64,000 nucleotides of DNA from Dermatemys mawii (taxonomy: Eukaryota; Chordata; Testudines; Dermatemydidae), in contig ML677326.1 in the NCBI GenBank assembly GCA_007922305.1, positions 55,360,785 through 55,424,784 on the forward strand. The letters are read 5' to 3'. Made by a program: the position numbers and the translations under genes. Under the pieces are notes generated by a model, which saw only the letters and a program-made list of their open reading frames with translations, ran no database searches and had not been told where the DNA came from. Below, in pieces: positions 11,847 to 21,635 of the stretch. Every line of letters begins with the position of its first letter. The first letter of the stretch is position 1.

Positions 11847-14800
11847 ATCTAGACTGTTTTTAAACGTCCTGGATGTGTAACTTGAAGAAGCTTGCATGCA
11901 CTATATTCAAAAAGAGGGCTTGCATGGACCAGGTACTGGAATATTCTTCACCCAAAGATGTTTTACATTTTTTCTGAACAAAATTAGAATGATCTCTTTT
12001 GCATACTTTTACATATGAAAGATTTAATCCGTTTTCTAGCTTTCACTAGATAGCAACTTTAGATGGCAAAAATACAGTAAAACAATTTGGAAGAAAATAT
12101 TGTACATCACCAAATGATTTTACAGCTGATAAAGGTCTTAATTAGAGGAGGGCTTTATAGACCAATGATTATATATATATATTAGAAGAATAAGTAGTAC
12201 AAGATGGAACACAGTTAAACAGAAATCAGTGCCATTTTCTAATTGAGAGAACAGACTTCAGCTCATTACGAGAAGAGAAGCACACGCTCATTCTAGAGCT
12301 TTGTTGCAATATAGTACTACTAGCTCCCAAGTCAGTGTCTTTTCAGACAAATCATGTCATGGAAGTAAAACACTTGTCTTTTTTATAGAGCTTGTTAAAT
12401 GACAAGTATATTCTTTTTTATGGTTTGTATTTGTATTTTGAATTTCTCTTCCTCACCCCACTCGCTCACTCCTTTACTTACATTCAGTTAAACCTCCAGC
12501 TCATTTCCTTTGACCTTGACAACACACTAGTGTTTTGCATTCTTGTTTACAATCATATAAAACACTATGGCTCACAAAGTTTCACATCCCTTTTTTACCC
12601 CATTGTTGTTAAAATAACCAGTGAAAAGAACTATTTCTACAAAACACATCAATACATTTTTCTTTGATTTCTTCAGATGTGATAACCTTTTTTTCATATA
12701 TTTCCTTTTTAAGATACTGTGCCTTTTGAGATATACCAAAGTGTAGATTTCTACCTCCAGATAGAGAGTTTCTTTCATTCACATAGTCATCAAACACTGA
12801 ATTTCTTCATAAATAAATATTGTGCGACCATGTTTTATAACATTTGTTTAGCTTCCTTTTTTAAAAAACCAGCTCCTCAGTTTCGGATATATCAAGATTT
12901 AAAAGATGTAGTTGTTCTTCCAGTTTTATAATATAAAAATGTCATGATTTATTGCTAATGTTATGCATGAACAATTCAAAGGTTTTGGTATTGATAGGTA
13001 AAGCTGAAGGAATAAATGTGAATAAAATGAAGGGACACAAATAACTTTTCATAAATAATCTAGCCAAATGCTCAGTGGTATGCTATGCACTAAAACATTT
13101 TTGTTGTCTGTCATCTAAGACTCTTTATATGCACTTTAGTGTCAGCATTAGGGAAGAATATAAAATAGGAAAAGAACTGACATTCCTTCATCTATTTTTA
13201 CAGTCCTTTGAAGTTAAATGTTCTCCACCATTCTAAATAATTGTATTTTCAACTAGTTTGTCTCTTACTAATCTCTCAACAGTGTTCTGAAGTAGAGTTT
13301 GACTAATAAAGGGACATGTGAGGAAATGATAGACACCTACCATCAGTTTTAAAAGAGTCTGGAAGGCATAAGTACAGTTTACATGAATGTAGTCCCATCC
13401 TGAACCACATAAAAACTTTAATGGCAGAGTGCACTAATTCACGCTTTTCAGTTGAATACCATGGCAAAATGTAACATTATTTAAACAATATAACTGGCTC
13501 CAGAACAATAGGAACTAGAATAAATCAGGCACCCACATATGGAACTTACTAGGAAAAAGGACAATGACACTAATGGATAACATTCATCACTAGCACTAGA
13601 TGAAAACATCTTCAGCACAGAGGTGATAGAATACAACAATTTGTTCTCTGTTCCCATGGATTTCAATATCAGTTGCACACATGTATCCAAGAGATGAATT
13701 AGCCTTAGACTGTTTTAGATATGACTTCCTTGCTTCCTCTCCTAGTCTTCCAAAGAGTTCTCGTACAGGATAAAGAACTGATTTTACTAATTACAGATAA
13801 GGTATTTCTTGAATCATTGTGATTGGACGAAAAGTCATCTTGCGACAGAAGTGCAAACCAAACTAATCTATCTGTACTGCACAAGTTTGGAGGACTATTA
13901 TGGAGCTGGAGAGCCCCCACAGCAATTCAAGTTTCCATTAAATGTTTAACTATTAATGAATCAGCATTTTCCACTGGAAGGTTATTTTTCTTTTTTTTTT
14001 AAAAAAACAGTTTTAGTGTCAAGCATCTTTGAGATAGGAATAGTGGTCTGGAAAGTAATTTCTCTAAACTAGTATTCATTTTTCAGTGAGACAGAGTCTT
14101 GTACTGTCTCTTTCAGAAGCCTTTATCCCATATTAACAACAAATGTCTTTGTCTAAAAAGTTAAGACTTTCTTAAAGTTGCATGCAATTTTGAACTATGT
14201 GGCTCCCATAGAGTTTGGCTAAAATTGTGCACAATGTTTTGAAAATATACTCCAAATGTTGCAATGTGGTGACATTTATTCATACAAAATATTTTCACCC
14301 TGCTAAAGAGATGCTTTGCTTAGCAGGCAGAGGGCTCTCACTAGAAACAAACCAACACATTGAAAACTGCTGAGAAAGACACAGGATTCTCTGATTAATT
14401 GTAACTGACTCTCTCTAGTAACCAGGTGGTAGATTTAAACCTTCTAGACCAACTACATTTAATATTATAAAAGCTACTTTTATAGTCAGTAAAATCTTCA
14501 TAAAACACCACTAATATACCATCATATTCTCAAAGCATATATGGTCACAAGTGCTTATGAGAGAACAGGGTGTCATAACAGTGTTCTCTTGAAGTAAAAT
14601 TATTCTTTTTAAACTTCTAGTATGTTTTCAGACAACCAATAATACTTCTCCTTTCAGATGTCTCTACAAATTGTTTATGACTGGAAAATCACTTGCATGT
14701 CGAAAAATTGCAACACTACCTTACGATTCTTGTCCCAGAATACTCGGTCATAGTATAGAATCTATCAAGCAGGGAGCAGCCAGCATTACACTTGCTTACT

Positions 14801-15979
14801 TCATGATTACAGTTAAACTGCATTATATGTATAAGGACAGTTCGTCAAAATCCATATGACAATAGAGATGACAGTGATGAGAAGCCAAGATAGATGCAAG
14901 TGTCATCCCCCACCCCTGGCTTCAAATATTATTGTCAAACAAAAATCTTGCTGAGAAACATTCTGTCACAGCAATGGTCCGCAAACATTTTTCTCAGACA
15001 CCTAAAGGCTTCCTGCTATAATAGTTGTAGGTCAGAAATTTGCTCTGATAAATTCCATACTGAAACAAAAACTAATTATCTAGAAAACTACCCAAGAATG
15101 CAGTTTCCCCTTTACATCATGTTTCAGTCCATCTGAAGATGATCAACAGCTTTGGTGGATTTCAGTTCGGAGCAAGGTTCACCTTCATCAAGTATCCAAT
15201 GATAGTTTTAAAATTCAAAGTTGTTTACAAGATTTAGGATCATAAAAAATAATGTACATTTTAAAAGAAGAAATAATGTAATTTTTATCAAAATCTCAAA
15301 CTGCCATTGTTGGATTTTACCAAGAAGAGAGAGGATTTCAAGAACTAATCATGGAGGATGACTAACACTTTCAGCAACTCAGATGCTATGGCTTCCGAAA
15401 AAAAAAATAAAACAAAAAAGGAGATTTTTTAGTTTTACTGTACCCAGACTTCTAGAAATTCCAACTAACTCATGTTCTGAAGCAATTTTCCCTTTCTAAT
15501 CTAAAGACTAATATTTGAAAAAAATATAATATTGTCTTTCTTCAGTATAGTTATTTTGTTCAATGGAGCTACCTCATAAAACATAAGTTAAGAAAATCTG
15601 TCAAGTCACATCCAAAAGGTAAAAAAGTCAATAGGTTTTTACTGAGGAGAATAAAGTCTAGAAAAAAAAAGATGTTTTCAATATTACTATTTTGCAGCAT
15701 TTCAGAAAGATACACCAATTTGAGCACTTTATAAGTGGAAAAGCATGAGAGAGCTTTTACCTTTTTCTTCTTAATATAAAATATATTTCATCCTTCATCC
15801 ACAGTAATACACAAGCTAACCATGAAAACCAAATTAAACAAGTAGTGCTCAATGCATGAGCAAACAATAACAACTAAACTGATCTTTTCTGGGTACAGCT
15901 GGTCAAACGGTTTTGTTTCTTTATATTTTCCTCTCCTTTAATTTCTACATAGTCACAATATTAAATGACTGGATCTTAC
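11847..15979. other. no gene seen between the MITE and the GALNT exon
   Basis: AT-rich intronic DNA with an (AT)n tract at about 12169-12182 and oligo(T)/oligo(A) runs near 13990-14005. Short frames here show no domain. No downstream GALNT exon (the block that normally follows the DDFSDR motif) was recognised. Confidence 0.45.
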
Positions 15980-16146
15980 CTCTGTCACTAAAGTCATCCA
16001 CGAGAATGATTTCAGCTATAAGGATGTCCGGAGTCCGGTTGATAATGCTGTATATGGTTCGCAAGAGTGAGGTCCATCCCTCGTTATGAAATGGGATAAT
16101 TATGCTAGTATTTGGCAGCTTTTCCAAGTACACCTTGTGCTTACAG
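15980..16146 (-). CDS. GALNTL6: polypeptide N-acetylgalactosaminyltransferase exon (GALNTL6-like)
   Basis: This internal exon belongs to a Golgi family-2 glycosyltransferase of the mucin-type O-glycosylation pathway. It encodes 55 complete codons: [11 protein letters not shown], the [13 protein letters not shown] block, [13 protein letters not shown], then [18 protein letters not shown] and ILVDD belong to the GT-A fold that binds UDP-GalNAc. A pyrimidine-rich stretch ending in CAG precedes the exon, and the donor is GAG|GTAAGATCC. Length is 167 nt, entered in phase 2 and left in phase 1. The reading frame is clean. From memory of the family, the wording fits GALNTL6 best and GALNT10 next; the very long flanking introns also favour GALNTL6. 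The neighbouring exons lie outside the window or were not recognised. GALNTL6 has reduced or unproven transferase activity in mammals. Confidence 0.9.
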
Positions 16147-16450
16147 CTGAGAAGGGGGAAAAAAAGGGTGGTGTATAAGAACACAGAAGAGTAGAATGGA
16201 TTCAGTATATACAACTCAACTGTTTGCTCTGTTCAGCCATCACATTTTCTGGTGTGAAATAACTCAGTATCTCCATACAGTGTCTTTAACTCTATAATCA
16301 ATCACATCATTAATTAAATTATGTATTTAATTAAGTAGCATTAACTACCTATACAGTAAATGCCATGAAACTAATATTCTATAACTACTGGGTCCTTTTT
16401 TATTCAAGTATTCAATAGCAAGAATGTTACAAATATAACACTGTAAATTA

Positions 16451-16580
16451 CACTGGTCTACAATTTTTTAGAAGTCGTCTGCTTCAGAGATAAAGTGTGA
16501 TATTTATTATGTATTTTGATGTGCTGAATTCAAATATGACAATTAAAACAACTGATTGGCTACTGTTTCTAAGATATTTA
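16451..16580 (+). repeat. left terminal inverted repeat of the CMC-like element
   Basis: Starts cactggtctacaattttt. Shares with the other end the terminal 12 bp, a GCTTCAGAGATAAA block and an actgattggct / aagatat block at about 100 bp depth. It lies downstream of the transposase stop codon. Confidence 0.7.
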
Positions 16581-16794
16581 AGTTTTTACATTTTATGTCT
16601 ATGTATATTGTGTAGATAGTAGAGTTTTAATCATAAATTGTAAACCTAGGTCTTTTCATGTGTTTATGGTTGCTTTACATGATAATAGTCCACCTGTCCT
16701 GTTTATGTAACACTTTAAAATCAGCAGAAGGGTTATATAAATAAAATGTATTATGAAACAAAAGGCAAAAAACTATTATGTACATAGTTTAGTC

Positions 16795-18477
16795 CTATTC
16801 AGTGTCTACTCGGCGCTTCTTGGCTTGTCTCTTGTATTCATTAAATGGAGCATCTCTTGTCACTGTCCAGCAATAGTCTGCAAGCATCGATGGGCTCCAT
16901 TTGCCCTGATAGTGTTTCTCCATTGCTGCAATGTCCTGGTGAAATCGCTCGCCGTGCTCGTCGCTCACTGTTCCGCAGTTCGGTGGAAAAAAATCTAGAT
17001 GAGAGTGCAAAAAATGTATCTTTAGTGACATGTTGCAACCAAGGCTTTTGTATACCTTGAGGAGGTTTTCCACCCACAACCTATAGTTGTCTGCCTTGTT
17101 GTTTCCGAGAAAATGTATTGCCACTGACTGGAAGGCTTTCCATGCCGTCTTTTCCTTGCCACGCAGTGCATGGTCAAATGCATCATCTTGAAGAAGTTCA
17201 TGAGGACCAACAAAGACACCTTCCTTTATCTTAGCTTCACTTAACCTTGGAAATTTTCCACGGAGGTACTTGAAAGCTGCTTGTGTTTTGTCAATGGCCT
17301 TGACAAAGTTCTTCATCAGACCCAGCTTGATGTGTAAGGGTGGTAACAAAATCTTCCTTGATCCAACAAGTGGTGGATGCTGAACACTTTTCCTCCCAGG
17401 CTCCAATGACTGTCGGAGTGGCCAATCTTTCTTGATGTAGTGGGAATCTCTTGCACGACTATCCCATTTGCAGAGAAAACAGCAGTAGTTTGTGTATCCA
17501 GTCTGCAGACCAAACAAGAGAGCAACAACCTTCAAATCGGCACAAAGCTGCCACTGATGTTGGTCATAGATTATGCACCTCAAAAGTTGTTTCATGTTGT
17601 CATAGGTTTCCTTCATATGGACTGCATGACCAACTGGAATTGATGGCAAAACATTGCCATTATGCAGCAAAACAGCTTTAAGACTCATCTTCGATGAATC
17701 AATGGAGAGTCTCCACTCATCTGGATCGTGAATGATGTTGAGGGCTTCCATCACACCACTGATGTTGTTACAGGCTACAAGATCACCTTCCATGAAGAAG
17801 AATGGGACAAGATCCTTTTGACGGTCATGGAACATGGAAACCCTAACATCACCTGCCAGAAGATTCCACTGCTGTAGTCTGGAGCCCAACAGCTCTGCCT
17901 TACTCTTGGGTAGTTCCAAATCCCTGACAAGGTCATTCAGTTCAGCTTGTGTTATGAGGTGTGGTTCAGAGGAGGAGGATGGGAGAAAACGTGGGTCCTG
18001 TGCCATTGATGGTTCAGGACCAGAAGTTTCATCCTCTTCCTCGTCTGACTCAAGTGAGAATGATTCTGGTGCATCAGGAACTGGCAGTCCTTCTCCGTGG
18101 GGGATTGGGCGTATAGCTGATGGAATGTTTGGATAATGCACAGTCCACTTTTTCTTCTTTGACATACCTTTCCCAACTGGAGGCACCATGCAGAAGTAAC
18201 AATTGCTGGTATGATCTGTTGGCTCTCTCCAAATCATTGGCACTGCAAAAGGCATAGATTTCCTTTTCCTGTTCAACCACTGGCGAAGATTTGTTGCACA
18301 AGTGTTGCAGCATATGTGTGGGGCCCACCTCTTGTCCTGATCTCCAATTTTGCAGCCAAAAGAAAGGTGATAGGCTTTCTTAACCATAGTGGTTATACTG
18401 CGCTTTTGTGATGCAAAAGTCACTTCACCACAAACATTGCAGAAGTTATCTGCACTGTTCACACAAGTACGAGGCAT
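16795..18477 (-). CDS. putative DDE transposase of the CMC-like element, 560 aa, intact
   Basis: A single-exon frame runs from ATG at 18477 to TAG at 16795. The first ~100 residues are Cys-rich (C5, C13/C16, C42, C56/C57/C60, C93/C96, the last in YFC) and may bind zinc and DNA ends. A Ser/Asp/Glu-rich linker lies at ~138-172. The C-terminal half has the look of an RNase-H-like core: D260 (RLSIDSSK), D314 (LCADLKV), a C333xxC336 insert after GLQTGYTNY, then H488/H491 and E510 in SDEHGERFHQD. These catalytic assignments are inference from order and spacing; E507 is an alternative. The tail is basic (KRQAKKRR), possibly nuclear localising. I recognise it as one of a multicopy family of uncharacterised single-exon proteins found in reptiles, fish, arthropods and cnidarians. 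No frameshift or internal stop is present, unlike every other element here. Confidence 0.85.
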   Translation of the reverse strand: MPRTCVNSADNFCNVCGEVTFASQKRSITTMVKKAYHLSFGCKIGDQDKRWAPHICCNTCATNLRQWLNRKRKSMPFAVPMIWREPTDHTSNCYFCMVPPVGKGMSKKKKWTVHYPNIPSAIRPIPHGEGLPVPDAPESFSLESDEEEDETSGPEPSMAQDPRFLPSSSSEPHLITQAELNDLVRDLELPKSKAELLGSRLQQWNLLAGDVRVSMFHDRQKDLVPFFFMEGDLVACNNISGVMEALNIIHDPDEWRLSIDSSKMSLKAVLLHNGNVLPSIPVGHAVHMKETYDNMKQLLRCIIYDQHQWQLCADLKVVALLFGLQTGYTNYCCFLCKWDSRARDSHYIKKDWPLRQSLEPGRKSVQHPPLVGSRKILLPPLHIKLGLMKNFVKAIDKTQAAFKYLRGKFPRLSEAKIKEGVFVGPHELLQDDAFDHALRGKEKTAWKAFQSVAIHFLGNNKADNYRLWVENLLKVYKSLGCNMSLKIHFLHSHLDFFPPNCGTVSDEHGERFHQDIAAMEKHYQGKWSPSMLADYCWTVTRDAPFNEYKRQAKKRRVDTE

Positions 18478-18614
18478 CTCTGCTCACTTTAGCTAAACAG
18501 AAATGTGTCCCTTTGCAAAATCAAACACTGACAAATAAGAGAGCACGACACTGTATGATTTCTAGAGCTGATATAGGGCAATTTGTTCAGCAGAGTGATG
18601 TAAGCTTCATTATG

Positions 18615-18695
18615 ATTGCATCATCCATGACTTCTAGGAATAACATGATGCAATTCATATCATGTATGATGCAATACCAGCTTCAGATTGCATCA
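18615..18695. promoter_or_regulatory. cluster of four CARE-like 9-mers upstream of the transposase gene
   Basis: Four perfect copies of one 9-mer lie within 81 bp: ATTGCATCA at 18615-18623, TGATGCAAT at 18646-18654 and 18667-18675, ATTGCATCA at 18687-18695 (orientation inverted-direct-direct-inverted). They sit 138-218 bp upstream of the start codon. TGATGCAAT equals the C/EBP-ATF composite (amino-acid response) element, the ATF4-CHOP binding type known from the CHOP promoter. The role here is inference; transposase-binding subterminal repeats are the main alternative. Confidence 0.55.
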
Positions 18696-18845
18696 TTCAT
18701 TGTTTTGCCTAAAAAGCAAGTACTGTCCAAACCCAATCACAGATTTATTCACAGATACAGTCAAAGATGTATTTTAGTCATTTCTGGTTTAAATTGAGAT
18801 CCCTTCCCTTTATAACTCATTTATCCTCCGCCATTCCCATGTCAA

Positions 18846-18863
18846 GGGTCGTATATATGACCC
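18846..18863. promoter_or_regulatory. 18-bp near-perfect palindrome with TATATA core
   Basis: Gggtcgtatatatgaccc has GGGTC/GACCC arms, a single G-T mismatch pair and a central TATATA. It lies about 125 bp inside the right terminus of the transposon and ~370 bp upstream of its start codon. It could be a protein-binding site or a TATA-containing core promoter. Confidence 0.35.
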
Positions 18864-18867
18864 AATA

Positions 18868-18986
18868 GCATATCTTGAAAACTGGAGCCAATCAACAATT
18901 TTAAGCATCATTTTCATTCTCAGTGACCCAGAAGTAGTAAAGTTTGACTACATTTATTTCAGAAGCATTTTGGCTGTAGAGCAGTG
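18868..18986 (-). repeat. right terminal inverted repeat of the CMC-like element
   Basis: Read inward on the minus strand it starts cactgctctacagccaaaat, followed by GCTTCTGAAATAAA and, about 95 bp in, TTGATTGGCT then CAAGATAT, matching the left end. It lies upstream of the transposase start codon. Confidence 0.7.
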
Positions 18987-18989
18987 TTA

Positions 18990-19659
18990 GAAAAAATGAA
19001 GGCACAACAGTGTAATGCTGATGTAAACTCAGAACTAGACTATCTGGCTTCAGCAGGAATTCTTCCTGAGTAACTAGTAGAGGATGTACACCCTAAATAT
19101 TATTTCTCTTTATAAGGATATACTTACTGGAAATATTTTTGAAATATCAAATGAAAACCAGAATTTGAATGATCCCTTTCTAATCCAAAGCAAAGAAGAA
19201 TTGTAAAATTAGCTCTTTACTCAAAAAGGCAAAACTGGTAGACAACACAAAGTTATTTTACTAGATGGTATATATTCAAAAAAAGACTTATGCAAGTACA
19301 ACTCCAGCTCTACATCTAAATATTCAATTCAATGGATACCGTTAAATAAAAAGTGTTATAAAAAAGGTGTCCCTGGATTCCAACACTAATCTTTTGCAGC
19401 TAACTGCAAGGCAAAGTATTTCAGAACTGTTAATCAACAACTGCATTTATATAATGTCATCCAGTAAAAGACATACTTAAAAGCTCATTATTTTGTAACA
19501 ATGTCTCAAAGCCCCTTACTTCTGAGGCAAACATTCAAACCAAATAATGTCTGGAGTGGATAGTTACACTACATTTAGTGGGCTATAGAGCCTTTTATCT
19601 AGAGGTCAGTGTTTCAAATTCAGCTCCAGTCTACAGTGATGCAGCCTGATTTGAATGCA
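18990..19659. other. no gene seen
   Basis: Ordinary AT-rich intron immediately outside the transposon. Confidence 0.45.
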
Positions 19660-19995
19660 TAGTGGTGAGGGGAAAAAAAGAGGAAGAATAGGAGGAGGGT
19701 TGCAATGAGCCAGAGGTTGGAGGTGTGCAAAAGTGGGAATAGAGGTTGAAGGTACTTACAGGGACAGCGGACAGGAGCTAGCTCAAGAAAGAGTGGCTAG
19801 GAGGAGATGAGGATGGTGACAGGTGGAGTCAGGGTATGGAGGATAGCAGAAGGGAGTGGGATAGAAACCAGGGAATTGAGATGGGATAGGAAGATGGAGA
19901 GAGGAGTCCAGTGGTTGGATAATAGCAGCAGAGGAGGGGGAAGGAGAGTGCATAGGAAGAGAGAAGGGAAAGGGGACAGGATCAGAAGGGTATAT
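19660..19995 (+). repeat. long purine-rich tract
   Basis: About 335 bp in which the plus strand is strongly G/A-biased with very few pyrimidine runs (for example ggaggaggaaggg-like words around 19690-19700 and 19930-19980). Not a single-period tandem repeat. Frames on both strands across it are composition artefacts. Confidence 0.6.
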
Positions 19996-20904
19996 AACCA
20001 GTAAAGCACGGAGGACACATGCACAATGTCTTTGTGTATTAATATACTTAAGTATCCTGGTATTTCATTCATTGCACCCATATATGAATATTGTCTCTAG
20101 AACACAAGAAGGGATACATTATTTTATTTAATAAAAATGAGGACTGAAAGTAGAACATTTGAGAAGTACTACTGCCTAGACTGTCTCCTTACAGGAGTCT
20201 CACTGATGGATGGTAAATATTGTAACTCAAGGGATGTATAAAAGAGATAAAGAAGAATACTGCCATAAGCACTGTAAATAAGACCAGAGTTAAACCACAA
20301 AGAAATGGGAGAATACGATCTCCACTTCAGTGGAAAGATGTTTTGTAAGACTTAGGAACCAAAGCAAGGTTCCTCCCTATGATCTGAATGTAAGCAGAAG
20401 AGATTTACTAAGTATGAATGAGGACATAAAGCTGCTTTTGCCTAAAATCCAGATTGAAAATTTCAAAAGTTAAACAGTAGAAACTGCTCTGCCTCAGATA
20501 ATATAAGCCTTGACGTGACCTAACTGTCAGCCAGCCAGGTCATAACAGTGAAAAATACACTTAGACAGCCCTTTAGGTATGGCTTTAACGAGAGCATTTC
20601 CCAAGGAATTGGCATCAAAGAGACAAAAGTTGAATAGACTTTCTCAGGCTTTTCCGTCCGCTCCAAGTAGAATCTCAAAGAGCTTTTAAAGCTTGAATGG
20701 GGCGAGGGGTCTCCCCGGGATAGGCATGGAAAGAACATGGAGCTCTATTTTACAAAAGAACCTCAGACAAGATTGAAGCACCATATTATTCATGCAAAAG
20801 TTATGTCAACCTGTAATTCATCAAGTGCCTCCTAAACCTATAAGAGCTTTTGTAAGTTTAGTGTCTTTCTCTTCTTAAATCTGTGCTATACTTTGATCCA
20901 AGTT
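19996..20904. other. no gene seen
   Basis: Unassigned intronic sequence. No domain-bearing frame or terminal repeats. Confidence 0.4.
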
Positions 20905-21635
20905 CCCTTTGGACATAGTGCAAATATAAGAACAGCCAAAGGTCCATTTAGCCCAGTATCCTGTCTTCCAAAAGAGGCCAAAGACAGATGCCCTAGCGGG
21001 AATGAACAGGTAATGATCAAGTGATCCATCCCCCGTCGCCCATTCCCAGGTTCTGGCAAACAGAGGTTAGTGACACCATCCCTGTCCATATTGGCTAATA
21101 GCCATTGATGGACCTATCCTCCATGAATTTATTTAGTTCTTTTTTGAACCCTGTTATAGTCTTAGCCTTTGCAACATCCTCTGGCAAAGAATTCCACAAC
21201 CACAAAGACTGACTGTATGTTGTGTGAAGAAATACTTCCTTCTGTTTGTTTTAAACCTGCTGCCTCTTAATTTCATTTGGTGACCCTTAGTTCTTGTGTT
21301 ATAAGGAAGAGTAAACAACACTTCCTTATTTACTTTTTCTACACCAGTCATGATTTCATAGACTTCAATCATATCCCCATCTTAGTCATCTCTTTTCCAA
21401 GCTGAGAAGTCCCAGTCTAATTAATTCTCCTCATATGGAAGCTGTTCTAGACCACTGATCATTTTTGTTGCCATTTTCTGTACCTTTTCCAATTCCAAGA
21501 TCTCTCTTTTAAGAAGTGGTGACAACATCTGCGCACAGTATTCAAGATGTGAGCATACCATGGATTTATATAGAGGTTTGTGGTTGTGAGAGAGGAGGCG
21601 ATGTATGATGTTGTGAATGATGGGAAAGCTGAGCC
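20905..21635 (-). repeat. CR1 LINE, 3' part of ORF2 and 3' UTR
   Basis: On the minus strand the translation shows the CR1 carboxy-terminal region in pieces: ILELEKVQKMATKMISGL near 21490, then GDMIEVYEIMTGVEKVNKE near 21320-21370 and ground like RGSRFKTNRRKYFFTQHTV near 21210-21250. It continues into a CR1-like 3' untranslated region down to about 20905. Stops and frame changes show it is dead. This is one of the better preserved CR1 3' ends here. Confidence 0.75.

Larger units (their letters stand above)
1..15979 (-). other. GALNTL6: GALNT gene intron, downstream side
   Basis: This is inferred to be intronic because the only recognised coding exon (15980-16146, minus strand) ends in a good GTAAG donor reading into this stretch, and no further GALNT exon was recognised. 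Human GALNTL6 is known for exceptionally long introns, which fits a single exon in 64 kb. The stretch is AT-rich and holds the old repeats listed separately. A short exon could have been missed by eye. Confidence 0.6.
16448..18989 (-). mobile_element. complete CMC-like DNA transposon with intact transposase gene
   Basis: The element proper is 16451-18986 (2536 bp), bounded on both sides by TTA (16448-16450 and 18987-18989), read as a 3-bp target duplication. The left end CACTGGTCTACA and the right end read inward CACTGCTCTACA agree at 11 of 12 positions. Matching continues imperfectly for about 120 bp, including GCTTCWGARATAAA and TGATTGGCT followed by AAGATAT at about 95-125 bp from each end. 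CACTG/CACTA ends with a 2-4 bp duplication are characteristic of the CACTA/Mirage/Chapaev group, and 3 bp suits CACTA or Chapaev3. The element contains one 560-codon gene on the minus strand, without frameshift or stop, so it is probably a young insertion. The superfamily label is inference. Confidence 0.75.
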
